Origin: Azadirachta indica
Lineage: Eukaryota > Streptophyta > Magnoliopsida > Sapindales > Meliaceae
DNA length: 64,000 bases
Direction: 5' to 3'
Assembly: GCA_022749755.1 (NCBI GenBank)
Contig: CM040442.1
Span: forward strand, 17,706,457-17,770,456
The notes below the pieces were generated by a model. The model did not search any database. It saw only the letters and a program-made list of their open reading frames with translations, and was not told the origin of the DNA. Below, one piece after another: positions 11,142-23,145 of the stretch. The first letter of the stretch is position 1; each line of letters starts with the position of its first letter. Position numbers and translations under genes: made by a program.

Positions 11142-14100
11142 TGGACATGTTATTTATGTGGCAGGGCTCACCACACAAAGAAGTGTCTGTAGCGAAGCCG
11201 ACTTAACTCTATGCCCAGCTCGTATGAGAAAGGGGAGGATGCCCGAATAGGTTCTATACGCATTCTCAATGCTATGAAGACAAAAAGGTCGTCTAAAGTG
11301 GAGGCAATCGAAACCAAGGCAGCAGTGAAACTAGAACCCGAAAAGAAGTTGAAATATGTCGTCGCCAACATAAATGGGATCAACTTCAAGGTTTTGATTG
11401 ATTTTGGTGCTAATCAGTGCTTAGTTGCAGAGAATTTGGCAATGAGGTTAGGGTTGGCACATAGCAAATAGCCGGGATAGGTTAAAGTTGTTGATCAACT
11501 GCCTCGGTCTATTTGCAGAACCGCTCGTAGTGGGCTAATCGACATGAACATCATGCCAAGGCAAAGTTGACCTGAACATCATGCCAATGAGCGATTTTCA
11601 ACTTATGTGATTTTCAGCTTATGTTGGGTGATGAGTTCATTGATCGGATGTTACCCTTCACCTTTACGGATGATGTGTGTATGGAATTCAAAGATGCGGG
11701 GAAAGTACATAAGGTACCGATTGAGCGAATTCAAGTCGGGATGAAGGTGTTGTCAGCTTTACAAGTTACAAGAGGTGTGAAGAGGGGGAAGAGGCTTACT
11801 TGACCATGCTCAAGGATGACACTACTCCGTGCTCAAGGATGTCACTACTCCAATTCCAATTTCTAACATTCTGAAGGAAGTTCAAGGCATTCTCCTAGAG
11901 TTTAGTGATGTGATGCCACCGAAACTGCCAAAGAGACTTCCTCCGAAGCGTGAAGTCAACCATACCATTGAACTTGAACCGGGTACTAAGCAGCCTATGA
12001 TGGGCCCTTATAGGATGGCTTCGCCATAACTTGAAAAGCTGCAAAAGCAGTTGACGGAGTTACTGGGTGCTGAGTTTGTGAGACCTTCGAAAGCACCTTT
12101 CGGTGCACCAATATTATTTGAGCAGAAGCATGACAGAAGTTTACAGATGTGTATTGATTACCAAGTGCTAAATAAAAAGACGATGAAGAACCGGTACCCC
12201 ATTCCTCGCATTGACGACTTGTTTGATCGGCTTGGTCATGCTAGGTGGTTTTCGAAACTTGATTTAAGGTCCGGATATTGGCAGATACGGATTGCGGAAG
12301 GAGATGAACTGAAGACTACATGCATCACACGCTATGGGTCGTATGAGTTTCTTGTTATGCCTTTCAGCCTCACTAATGCTCCGACAACTTTTTGCACCCT
12401 CATAAGCTAAATATTCTATTTGTTCCCTAACAAGTTTGTGGTGGTGTATTTGGATGATATTGTTGTGTATAGTATGAGCCTCGAGAAGCATATGAAGCAT
12501 TTGGGGCATGTTTTTCAGGTTTTACGGGAAAACGAGCTTTACATAAAGGTAGAGAAATGCTCGTTCCTGCTGCAAAATGTGTTGTTTCTTAGACACAAGA
12601 TATTCAAAGGACGGTTACATATAGACATAGCTAAGGTTCGCGCCATTGAAGAATGGAAGCCCCCTACTTCTGTTCCGGAGTTGAGATCTTTCTTTGGCCT
12701 TGTTAACTACTATCGACACTTTACTTTGAGTTACTCAAAGAGAGCGACACCTTTGACAAACTTGTTTAAGAAGAACGAGGCGTGGATTGGACGTCGGCCT
12801 GTCAAAGTTCTTTCAAAGACCTTAAGCAAGCGGTGATGAAGGAGCCGGTTTTGGGATTTGCCCGACTACTGTAAACTATTTGAAGTGTATACGGATACGT
12901 CGAATTATGCTATCGGGGCTGTATTGATACAAGATGCTCACCCTATTGCCTATGAGAGTTGCAAGCTCCATGATACGGAGCGGCGGTATCCCGTGCATGA
13001 TAAGGAGATGATGGCGATCATCCATTACTTGCGAGTATGGCAGCATTACTTGCTTGGGGGACGGTTTTTGATCAAGACTAATAATGTTGCAAATAGCTAC
13101 TTTCAAAATCAGAAAAAACTTAACCCTTAGCAAGCCCATGAAAAGACTTTTCGGCGAAATTTGATTATGTCATGGAGTATAAGTCGGGACAAGCCAATGT
13201 TGTCGCGGATACGCTAAGTCAAAAATAGAAGTTCACTTCCATTAACCGATCGGAATGTAGCATATTGGATCATGTTAAAGAAGGTTTAACTGATGATCCC
13301 TTTGCCAAAAGTCTCATGGAATTTGCCCAAAAGGGCAAGATAAGACGGTTTTGGGCAGAAAATGACATTCTTTACACTGTCGAGAATCGTATTTTCATTC
13401 CAAAGTGGGGAAACTTAAGACAGGAGTTGATGAAAGAGTGCCACGACTCCAAGTGGGCCAAACATCTAGGTATTTATTACCCTTTGGCATTGTTGGAAGA
13501 TCTATATTATTGTCCACGTATGAGGGATGATGTGGAGGCATATGTGCGAACTTGCCTTGTATATCAACAAGATAAAGTCAAGCAAAAGCAACCAGCCAGT
13601 TTACTTTAGCCTCTTCCGATTCCAGAACACTCATGGGAGTATGTTACCATAAATTTCATTTCCGCACTACTGAAATTAGAGGGATGTGGATCTATTATGG
13701 TCGTGGTCGACAAGCTGTCCAAATACGGAACATTCATTTCAGTCCCACGAGATTGTACTGTCGAGGATGCTGCCCGCTTGTTTTTCAAGCATGTTGTCAA
13801 GTATTGGGGCCTTCCTCGAACCATTATCAGTGACAGGGACTCTTGCTTCACCAAAAAGTTTTAGCATGAGTTATTCAAGCTGATAGGATCGAACCTACAC
13901 TTCTCAACAAGCTTTCATCCACAAACCGACAAACAAACTGAGAGGGTGAATAAGCTGTTGGAGCTTTACTTCAGAGATTTTGTGAGCGCTAATTAGCAAG
14001 ATTGGGAGAAGTCGCTTGATGTAGCTCAGTTTTCATACAATTTGCAGCGGAGCGAAGCGACGCAACATAACCCGTTCGAGACAGTGATAGGTCGATAGTC

Positions 14101-14665
14101 CCACACGCCACAAGCTTTGGTGAAAGGCTATATGGGTCCGAACCCCTTAGCATATAAATAGGTTAAAGGTTGGCAAGAACAGCTTGACGTTGTCAAAGTT
14201 TACTTAGACAAAGCATCCAAGAAAATGAAGAAATGGGCGGACAAGGATCGCAAGCTGTTAGAGTTCTAATCCGCAACCTTGTCATGGTAAAGCTACCTAC
14301 TCAACAGTTTAAGGCCTATTAGTCAGTGTACAAAGGGTTGGTACGGAGATACGAGAGACCTTACCGTATCATCAAGAAGGTCGGGAAAGTGTCGTATCAA
14401 GTCAAGCTGCCACCGAAGCTCCAAATTAATCCGGTTTTCCATGTGAGTTCATTGAAGCCCTATCATGGAGATGCAGAAGATCCGAAACGAAGGGAATCAC
14501 ACCGAGCACCACCCACCACCATAACCTCTTACGATCGTGAGATGGCCGAGATACTTGCTGATCAAGTTATCCGGAGAAGTGGAGTACCAAAGTACTCGGA
14601 ATTCTTAGTGAGATGGAAGAACATCTCGGATAGCGAGGCTAGTTAGGAGGAGGAAGTGGACTTGT
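11142..14665 (+). pseudogene. gypsy pol polyprotein remnant with chromodomain (copy 2)
   Basis: Domains in order: gag zinc knuckle CYLCGRAHHTKKC (11148-11186), then a stop; aspartic protease with LIDFGANQC (about 11390-11425), where the usual Ser/Thr after the catalytic Asp is Phe. Next comes reverse transcriptase (about 11830-12600) with YLDDIVVYS near 12447-12473, then RNase H (12858-13130) ending LIKTNN. Integrase (about 13265-14290) has a zinc-binding region, a core with VVVDKLSK, ISDRD and a downstream Glu, and the second Cys of its zinc CXXC replaced by Tyr. A chromodomain with FLVRWKNISDSEAS lies at about 14530-14650. Frameshifts and stops (for example at 12027, 12408, 13128, 13607 and 14644) separate the pieces. 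The chromodomain places it among chromoviruses, but I do not assign a clade. Confidence 0.85.
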
Positions 14666-14742
14666 GACAATTCTGAAACCAAGTTGAAGAGTATAAATTA
14701 AGGAGGCTTGACGAGGGCGTCAAAGATATCGATGGGGAAGGA

Positions 14743-15373
14743 TGTCACATGCCGCCGCCACGAGCGGTAACTCCGCAAGCCCGCAAGCTTCATCCATAAG
14801 TGTTGGGCATTGCACTGTATACATGAATGGGTTCTATCACGACCACAGTTGGCATATTGGCTGAAATTTCCACTAAGGCACAAAGCAAAATCTCAATTGT
14901 ACCTTTCCTCATTGTGCTGGGCCAAAAGTAGGACAAAGGGGCAGCTTGCACTGTGGCGCACACTGTAGCATGGGCACTGTTCATGTTCAATAAGCCCAAT
15001 ATGAGATAGTGGGGTTAGGTGAGATATTTTGACTTATTTTTATATAAAATGTTGTAATTTAATCTCAGCCTTTCTTAGTACTTTGTAATGGCAATCCTAG
15101 CTATTCAAATGTAAATATATATGTGTGTAATGCTTGTTTAGTGTAATGAAGAAACTTCTACCATTTCCCACTCTTTTTCTCATGTTTTGCTCTTCCTTTT
15201 CTTGCAAATGCAATTGGCTTTCACTTATATTGGGTAGGAATCTCACGCTACTCAGTCTACACACAAGTAACCCACTTTGATCTTGGCTTTAAAAGGCTTA
15301 CCTAGGTCGGTTTTTCTACTAGCTGAGTTAGGTGTCGTACAGGTTTGGAATCTCAATTTTTCAACAAGTGACA
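14743..15373 (+). repeat. 3' LTR of gypsy copy 2
   Basis: It starts TGTCACATGCC at 14743 and ends AAGTGACA at 15373, so the ends form an inverted repeat as in other LTR elements. It is 631 bp, close to the 5' LTR length, and matches it with many single-base differences. It is better preserved at both ends than the 5' LTR. Copia-derived leader sequence resumes at 15374. Confidence 0.88.
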
Positions 15374-16639
15374 GATGAAGATATGAGTAAAAAAAGGTGG
15401 CGACTAGAGGGAGAGCACACATGATATGTGTGCAAACCCTAGGGGCCAAATCATAGGGAAGACGTTTGGGGTTAAAAATATTTCAAGATCTATAGGGGTG
15501 TCTATGAATATTTTTAAAATTTCGGGACAACTTTATAACAGTTCCCTGGTTACCCTCATTTTTCCAGAGTACGAATTTTGAAAAAATTTTTAGACCCCAT
15601 GGATATATTCAAGGGCATAGAAAACATCAGAAAGGATTAAGGCCTTATTTATTATCGTAATATATTAGAAAAAGAGCTAAATATTTTATCACATATATGA
15701 TATAATATTTTATTATGTTTAATTATTAAATGAAAGTAAAATAGATATTGTCATACACCATATAGAAAATAAGTAATGCCAGATAATGCATTATAACATG
15801 TACATGTATTCATGCATGGATTTTAATTAATGAAATTAATTAGAATAAATAATTTATATATTTATTAAAGTATTTAATAAATAGAATATAAATTATAAAC
15901 CTTAATTAATGAGATTAATTAAAGTAAAATCCCAAAAGGTTAAAATGATTGGGAGAAGGTTTATTAAATTAATTCATATTAAACTAATCACAAATTAGAT
16001 GAACTCTGTCCAGAAGATTGGGTTTTAAGTGGAATTAGCTTATGACCCCTCCAAGCTTCGAGAATTTTTTGGAGAAATTATGTCTAAAGAGACTAGGTTT
16101 TAAATAGCACCCGATTAGGACCCCTTCGATCTTTTTTGGGAGTTGTTCGATGTGTGATGGTTTGATGTTGGATTAAAAACCCGAAGTCTCCATCAGTGGT
16201 CCACTTGGATGAATTATTAATAAGCCTAATCTTGAAACTCCTTTTATTGTGAAAAGGGTCATGCTCCCTAAAGAAGGGCTTATGATAGTTGTCTTCCAAG
16301 ATTGGATCTTCTTTATGGATAAATACCATTCCTAGAAACCTTTAGTGTTTTCTCCTAAGAGATCATTTTAAGGCAATTTTTGATTTGGTTGATCATACAC
16401 TTAATTTATGAAAAGATATTCCTTAAAGGAATTTTTTCGTTAATTAAGGGCTAAAAATATGGTGATTATTATTGTTGAAATATGTCTTATTTTGGTAACA
16501 ATAATAATTAAAAGGAGTTTTAACTTAATTGAATATAGTTATCACACTATTCTAAAGAGGAGTGGAAATTATTTGATTAAGGCATCCACGTATCATGTAG
16601 TAATATTCAAAAGGTATAATATAGTTATTAATCATATGT
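15374..16639 (+). other. Copia leader / untranslated internal region, left arm
   Basis: This continues the copia leader interrupted at 10366. It is the inverted counterpart of about 17900-19290: both contain CACATGA..TGTGTGCAAAC, GGGGCCAAA.CATAGG and the CTTCCAAGATTGGATCT segment. It has no intact open frame. The length, about 1.6 kb between primer-binding site and gag once the gypsy insertion is removed, is long for a copia leader. Confidence 0.6.
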
Positions 16640-17166
16640 TTATTTTCAAAAATGAATCCAATCACATTTATACTTAATGATCATGTGCTCTATAGGAAAA
16701 ACTATGCCAAATAGAAACTCGAACTGGATATTGTGCTCTCATTTCATAAGATTAAATGGGTGTTGATTGATCCAATCTCTACTGTTTGTACTGTTAAGTC
16801 TACTGCTCAGGAGAAGCAGTATTACAACAGTTGGAGGAATACATATGAAACTGCCAAATGTTACATACTAGTCTCTATCAATGATGTGCTTCAGGCATAA
16901 CATAAGGGCATGGACAATGCATATAACATCATGTATTACCTTTATGAGATGTTTGGCAATCAAAGACGGAAGGCTAAGATAGAGGCTCTTAAAAGGTTTG
17001 TTAACCTTAAGTGAGGCCCAAATGAGCTAGTCAGGGATTATTATATGTTGAAAGTCATCGATACCCTCAACCAGGCTTAGGTTTTAGGAGCAGAGATAGA
17101 TGCAAAGTCCCAAATAAATATGATCTTAAGGTCTCTAAACAAGACCTTCAATTAATTTAAGATTGA
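16640..17166 (+). pseudogene. Ty1/copia gag fragment, left arm
   Basis: Plus-strand translation gives a copia gag-like stretch. Recognisable runs are STAQEKQYYNSWRNTYETAK, MYYLYEMFGNQRRKAKIEAL and NELVRDYYMLKVIDTLNQ, interrupted by stops. The Trp-rich start and the helix preceding a Leu-rich segment are usual for plant copia gag. It ends abruptly at 17166 inside gag, where it meets the inverted right copy. No zinc knuckle, integrase or RT follows. Confidence 0.7.
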
Positions 17167-17890
17167 TGTAGTGTCTTTCATTTTTTGCTCTCTTTTTTCT
17201 CTTCTTAAAAGATCTTTTTAAAGCGAGAGAAGTGGAAGGTTCTGTCATGTTAACCTCTTTCCCTTGCCATAGAGAATTTCCTCATTCCTCTCAAAGTCCT
17301 TCACTAGCCCTTCTAGAGTATACACCTTATGATTTAATTCATAATCAATCTTAAATTGATTCAAGGTGTTGTTCAGAAACCTTAAGATCATATTTATTTA
17401 GGACTCTGCATCTATCCCTGCCCCCAAAACTTGAGCCTGGTTGAGGATATCAATGACTTTCAACATATAGCCCCCAACCAGCTTATTTAGGCCTTACTTA
17501 AGGCTAACGAACCTTCGCAGAGCCCCTCTCTTAGCCTTCTGTCCCTAATCACCAAACATATCATAAAGGTGATACATTATGTCATATGCATTGTTTATGC
17601 CCTTATATCACGCTTCAAACACATCATTGATAGAGGCTAGTATGTAACATTGGGCAATTTCATTTGCATTCCTCTAAGTGTTGTAATACTACCTCTCTTG
17701 AGAAGTAGACTCAATAGTAGAAATATCAGGGATTGGATCAGTGAACACCTATTTGATCTTATCAAATGAGTGCATAATATCTAGTTTAAGTTTCTATTTG
17801 GCACGATTTTTCCCTTGGAGTACATGATCATTAAGTATAGATGCGATTGGATTCATTTTTGAAAATAAATATATACCCTTATTAACAACT
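17167..17890 (-). pseudogene. Ty1/copia gag fragment, right arm
   Basis: The minus strand gives the same gag region as 16640-17166, plus about 60 further codons beyond the point where the left copy stops (17346-17167), including a basic KKRKKRAKK tail. Frames are broken by stops. The extra sequence shows that the two copies were cut at different points in gag before or during joining, so the junction at 17166/17167 is not a perfect mirror. Confidence 0.7.
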
Positions 17891-19566
17891 ATATTATACC
17901 TTTTGAATATTACTGCATGATGCGTGGGATGCAAAATGCATGTGTAGTTTCCCAATCTAATTTGCAATATATACTATAGTGCCTTAATCAAATAATTACC
18001 AATCTTTTTAAGGAGAGTGTGATAACTATATTTAATTAAGTTAAAACTCATTTTAATTATTATTGTTACCAAAATAACTCATATTTCAGGGATAATGATC
18101 ACCATATTTTTAGCCTTTAATTAATGAAAAACAATTCCTTTAAGGAATCACTTTTCAGAAATTAAGTTGAGTGTATGACCATTGTTTCAACCAACTCAAA
18201 AATTGTCTTAAAATGAAATCTCTTTAGGAGAAAACACTTAGGGCTTCTAACAATAATTTTATCCATATAGGAGATCCAATCTTGGAAGACAACTACCATA
18301 AGTCCTCCTTTAGAGAGCCCTATCCACAATGGAGAGAGTGTCAAGACGAGGCTTATAAACAATTCAACCAAATAGACCAACAATAAAGGCTTTAGGTTTT
18401 TAATCCAACATCAAACCACCACACTTTAGACAACTCCTAAGAAAAATTGAAGGGATCATAACCAAGTTTAACTTAAAATCAGTCTTGTTAGACAGAATTT
18501 GTCCAAAAATTCCCAAAAAAGCTGGAGGGGTCACAAACCAATCTCACTTAAAACCCAATCTCCTACACAAAGTTCATCTAATTTGTGATTATTTAGATAA
18601 GGATTAATTTAATAAACCTTCTCCCACTCAATCATTTTAACCTTTTGTGGTTTTACTCTAATTAATCTCATTAATTTAAGTTTTATAATTTATATTCTAT
18701 TTCTTAATACTTTAAAAATATATAAATTATTTATTCTAATTAATTTCATTAATAAAATCCATGCATGAATAGATGTACATGTTATAATACATGATATGGC
18801 ATTCCTTATTTTCTATATAGTATATGACATATTCTATTTTATTTTCCTTTAACAATTAAACATAATAAAACATTATATCATACATGTAGTAAGATATTTG
18901 GCCATTTTCTAGTATATTGCAATAATATATAAGGTCTTGATCCTTCTTGATGTCTTCCATGCCTTTGAATATGTCCACGGGGTCCAAGAAATTTTTATTT
19001 ACCTATTACAAAGTATATGACATATTCTATTTTATTTACCTATTACAAAGTGGTCTCGAAAAATTAAAAATATTCTCAAACACCCTTATAGATCTTGAAA
19101 TTATAGTTTTACCATTAATAATCAAGAAATTATATTTTAACCACAAATATTTTTAGAATTTCAATTTAACCCTAAATATTTTGAAAATTATACTTTAACC
19201 CCAATTGTCCTCCTATGGTTTGGCCCCTAGTGTTTGCACACATCTCATGTTTGCTCACCCTTTGGCCGCCATCCTCTTTTGTCTATATCTTCATGCGTTC
19301 TTCATCTTCCATAATTGGTGTTTATGTTTTAATATTATTTTGTATACTAATTTACAAAAAGAAATATAAACATACAAAGAGGTAATTAAATGGCTTTTAA
19401 GCCACTCCTCAAATTATATATCCAATAAAAATAAAGATTTAAGGTCAAATATCTACCATAAAAAACATACCCTTCATTGCAATTATCATAAAATTATATG
19501 CAATTAGATTCGACAAAAAATAAATACCACGTCCGATCATCTTATGATATAATTATAACATGTAAT
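17891..19566 (-). other. Copia leader region, right arm, with preserved empty site of gypsy copy 2
   Basis: This is the inverted counterpart of the left leader. Around 19290-19320 the minus strand reads through GAAGAACGCATGAAGATAT without interruption, the sequence that the gypsy element splits in the left arm. The primer-binding site expected next to the LTR at 19567 is absent: LTR end, then AAT, then leader. No open frame of note. Confidence 0.65.
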
Positions 19567-21224
19567 TGTTGGAATTCAGAAGAAAATCTGGATCAAATTC
19601 ACCAATAGAAGCGATCTGTTAGAATAAGACCTCTCAAATATAGTTTTAAAAAATTGTTGGATCTTTGTGCCTTATTACCAACTCAGATTTCCAAGTATGT
19701 TAGCTTTTTTATGCAAGAATTTAATGTGTAGGCATCACCTATAAGCCAGAATCAAAGAAAAGTAAAGATTAAATAGTTAAAGAGAACACAAAGAGCTGAA
19801 ACATCACATGATATGAGCCTAGGAGGCTTGGACGAAGAGAGTTCATGGAGAAGAAGAGCTCTGCATCAATCATAGGGGTTGCTGCCTTGTTTTGCACAAG
19901 GCTAGTGGGTTCCTTTAACCCTGTTATACACTTTAAGTTCCTTTTTATAGTATTTTATCAAATCCTAACTCTAATATGAATTAGACTTAGGGTTTTGGGT
20001 TTGAATTAATCTAATTTAACTTAAGCCCACTTATTTAACTAATTTTATTAATTAAATAACAAGGCCATTAATTAATCTTATTAATTAAATAGTTGGTCTA
20101 ATTCAATAAGTTCAATTATAAATTAATCTTTATTAATTTAATAATTGGGCCAATCCATTTAGTTTAATGTCTAAGATTAATTCTCTAATTAATCTAATTA
20201 AATTAAATATTCTTTCTCTTTGATTCTACGTGTTCTAACTTACATAATTACAGCTACTCAAGAGACCTTGATGGACATATTCAATTAACAAACTTCAATA
20301 GATTTTTTTTCAGTATCCTATTATCTCATAATTGTAGTGGACTTTGTCTATTAACTTTAGTTCATTCCACTAAAAGCATAAAGTTGCACTCTTAAATTGA
20401 ATAGGCTTTAGAGAAAAATTTATAATTTAATTTAATTAAAAAATATCTTAAAACTCTATCCATTAAATAGTAGGTTACCATAACTACCCTTCATGGAATA
20501 CTTGGAACTAGGTATAATTTGCCATTTTATCCTTCCAATTATATCTTGATTTCTTGATCTTAGTTTTACACCTTTTAATTGTGTTAAGATTTATTACAAT
20601 AAATATTAGTTTAATGAACTTTTTTGTTAAAGATTGTATTCCTTTCGGAGTCATAAATTCCATACTTATGAAATAGTATCTATTAGTATACTTCCAATCC
20701 CAACTAGCCAAGGTATTGACCATTTATCTCATGGTTTCACTTTCCATTCTAGTCAAAGACCATAACCTACATACTAGAGATAACTACGCACTCAATATTC
20801 AGGTAAAGATGTTGTAGTGCTCGAATGTAGAAGTTTATATTTGGTTATGGTATTTCCATCAAATGATTTAAACCTCTATGTGGTCAAGTTCAATGCATTC
20901 TATCAATCCACTAGTATCTTTGTTTTTAAGTTACTAATTCCAAAGGTTAGAGACTCACCATTTCCTTATTGAAGAAAAACAAGACTATAACCTTGTCTAA
21001 ACAAAGAGCTCAACTTTTGTTTATGAGTCGTGAAATAGTTTTAAGCTATGATTAAGTTCTATGTCTCAGATATATCTCATATATATAGAACTTCATCAAA
21101 GTACAAGCTCTAGAGCCTTTTAGTTATTGACAATCACATTTGAATTTAAATAAATAATAACTTTACTTATTATTAATGTTTAAATTATAGAAATTTATAC
21201 AACTCTTAGGGTAGTACTCTAACA
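19567..21224 (-). repeat. Full-length copia-type LTR, right arm
   Basis: On the minus strand it begins TGTTAGAGTACTACCC (21224 downwards) and ends CCAACA at 19567, the TG..CA ends of an LTR, 1658 bp long. It carries a TATA-like ACTATAAAAAGGAAC near 19943-19957, matched in the truncated left LTR. No second LTR in direct orientation exists in the window, so this copy lacks its 3' half. Confidence 0.72.
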
Positions 21225-22579
21225 ATAATATTGTTGTATTTGGTGAAATTTTTGCTAGAATTTAGAAAAAGGATGACATGTGACCAGAAATCAAATGGGA
21301 AATGTAATTTTGGGGCTCAAATTTAAGTCACCACTTTCGAGCGCCCAATTTGCGCTCGAAAATAGCTTTCAAGTGCGTATTTGGCTGCCCAAAAGCACCA
21401 CTTTAGCGCCAATTTTAATTTAATTTCTCAAAAATATTTAGTTGGAGAAATAAAAAGGAATCATTAAGGAGAACGGAATAGTATTCCTTTATTTGGTTGA
21501 AATAAGGAATTATAGAAAAGAAAGAAATTCATTATATTTCTTTTGGACAAAAATACCCTTTATTTAAAAATTAGTTATATCTTTTAAATATAATTTAATT
21601 TTTAAATTTTATATATTAAAGTATCAACATATTTTTAAACAATTTATTATCATAAATTAAAAATCAAAATAAATGTCAAAAAAAAAAGAAAAATTTCACA
21701 AAGATTATAAATAACAACAAAGCTTAACTTTAACCCTAAAATTAGTTATAGTCACCAAATGATTAACTTGTGTATCATGAATTAAATTTATCCTACAATA
21801 AATGAACGGAGAATTTGATCATTTATACACATTATCGTGATTATTTTCTTTTCTTGTTTTTTATTTTATTAATCAATTTTTATTAAAAATAAAAATAAAA
21901 ATATAATTACACCAATAATGATTTTTCATATGAAAAAATTACAATTATTAAATAAATATAACTAATTGTATAACTAATAAATACAAAATATAAAATAAAT
22001 TAATATAGAGATTAAATATATAAAATATATTTCCTGTACATAATAAGAATGATTGCAAAAATAACATTATATTAACTATAGCTATTGTTGATGCCAAAAT
22101 TGTGATTCAGATCAACACTCGAAAATTTATATTTATTTATGGAATCAATCTTTGGCCCAATCGACTAGCGTGATGTAATTCTATCTTATTATTCAAAAGG
22201 ATGTCACAAAATATCTCTACATGTCATTGTTGACCTTTTTCTACGTTGATATCTAAAAGGAAGTCGCAAATACTCAATATGTCCTCGTCAACCTTTGTCT
22301 ATCTAAATACCAAAGAATGATCAAGGGGCGTCAACGCAGTAATTGACGATAACCCTCTGCCACTTAAGTTAGTAGAGTTATCCCAAAAAATACCGTAATA
22401 CTATTTAGAAGAATATAAAAGAGTTTAGAAAAGAGAACTAAAAGTAGAGAGGTTAGGTATTCAAAAAGAGCTCACCCTTTTACTATCATGTTCTCTCTCT
22501 ATTTATAAGCTTACCAATTTAGATTAAAACAAAAATCCTTCTTACTTAAGAAGTTCTTATCCTAATAGGAATTGAAAAT
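21225..22579. other. AT-rich intergenic DNA with possible MITE-like remnant
   Basis: At about 21465-21550 the sequence GAACGGAATAGTATTCCTTT and its continuation resemble 36370-36430, so a dispersed small repeat is likely. The segment 22090-22460 is less AT-rich and has a TATA-like motif, which could be an LTR remnant, but I found no boundaries. No gene. Confidence 0.4.
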
Positions 22580-23145
22580 CTTTTTATGCCTATCACAATT
22601 TTGTTACAATTCTTTTGTGAAATGTTTATAGTGATGTGACCATTGAGGCTACTACTTCAAGTTATAACTCCTTGATAGTCACTCTATTGTGATGTGTCCA
22701 ACTTTCATAATACGTAAGATTTGAAGGTGACTAGTGAATAACAACTACTAAGGTTACTTCCTCAAGCGAAAGACCCTTTGATAATTAATCTTTTTTACAA
22801 GATTTTTGCCAAGAAACTAGAATTCTTCGTCCACATAAATTTTCATTCAAATCGCTTATTTCTTAATATAGTAATTTTATAAAATATTAAGAACACGTCT
22901 TTGTGGTATTCTCTTAATATTTATGGCATAACATGAGTCCCCTTAATTTTTAAGTTGATGAGATGTAAATGAATCACTCGAAAACTATCTGTCTCATATT
23001 TGTTGTATTGATACATGTTTGTTAAGAGTAGGGCCAATTATTAGGAGAAAATATTTATTATCAAGGGATCTACTTGTCATTATGTAAAAGAATCATAGGA
23101 CCTGTATATAAATTTGTCATTTAGTACGCCTCACCGAGTACACCC
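22580..23145 (-). repeat. Dispersed repeat, copy C (inverted relative to copies A and B)
   Basis: The reverse complement of this stretch aligns with 28527-29090 and 29878-30465. Shared anchors are CAGGTCC.ATGATTC, ATCCCTTGATAATA, ATCTCATCAACTTAAAAA and the TCTTAATATTTT segment. It is more diverged than A and B are from each other. It lies outside the left arm of the foldback structure, mirroring copy A on the right. Its class is not known to me, and no open frame is conserved. Confidence 0.7.

Larger units (their letters stand above)
10367..15373 (+). mobile_element. Ty3/gypsy LTR retrotransposon with both LTRs, internally deleted (gypsy copy 2, chromovirus-like)
   Basis: Two LTRs (10367-10989 and 14743-15373) flank a broken pol region in the gypsy order: zinc knuckle, protease, RT, RNase H, integrase, chromodomain. 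The LTR ends are inverted, TGTCACATG..CA(T/A)GTGACA. The element sits inside the left copia arm. The right arm preserves the corresponding uninterrupted site near 19290-19300, so the insertion is younger than the copia structure. The flanks show only a short imperfect duplication (left ..cgcat, right gat). The LTR pair differs at many sites, often C/T or G/A, consistent with an old methylated copy. The primer-binding site and almost all of gag are missing, so it is not autonomous. Confidence 0.9.
9490..21224. mobile_element. Inverted pair of Ty1/copia 5' fragments forming a large palindrome, interrupted by gypsy copy 2
   Basis: The left arm (9490-10366 plus 15374-17166, plus strand) and right arm (about 17347-21224, minus strand) are inverted copies of the same sequence. 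From outside in, each has a copia-type LTR, an untranslated leader and the first part of gag. The match is seen in the LTR around ACTATAAAAAGGAAC, in the leader around GAAGATGAAGAACGCAT, and in gag around AATATGATCTTAAGG. The arms meet near 17166/17167, with about 180 extra bases of gag belonging only to the right arm. No pol or 3' LTR is present for either copy. The left arm is split by the gypsy insertion 10367-15373. Arms are roughly 80-85 per cent alike by eye. Confidence 0.82.
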
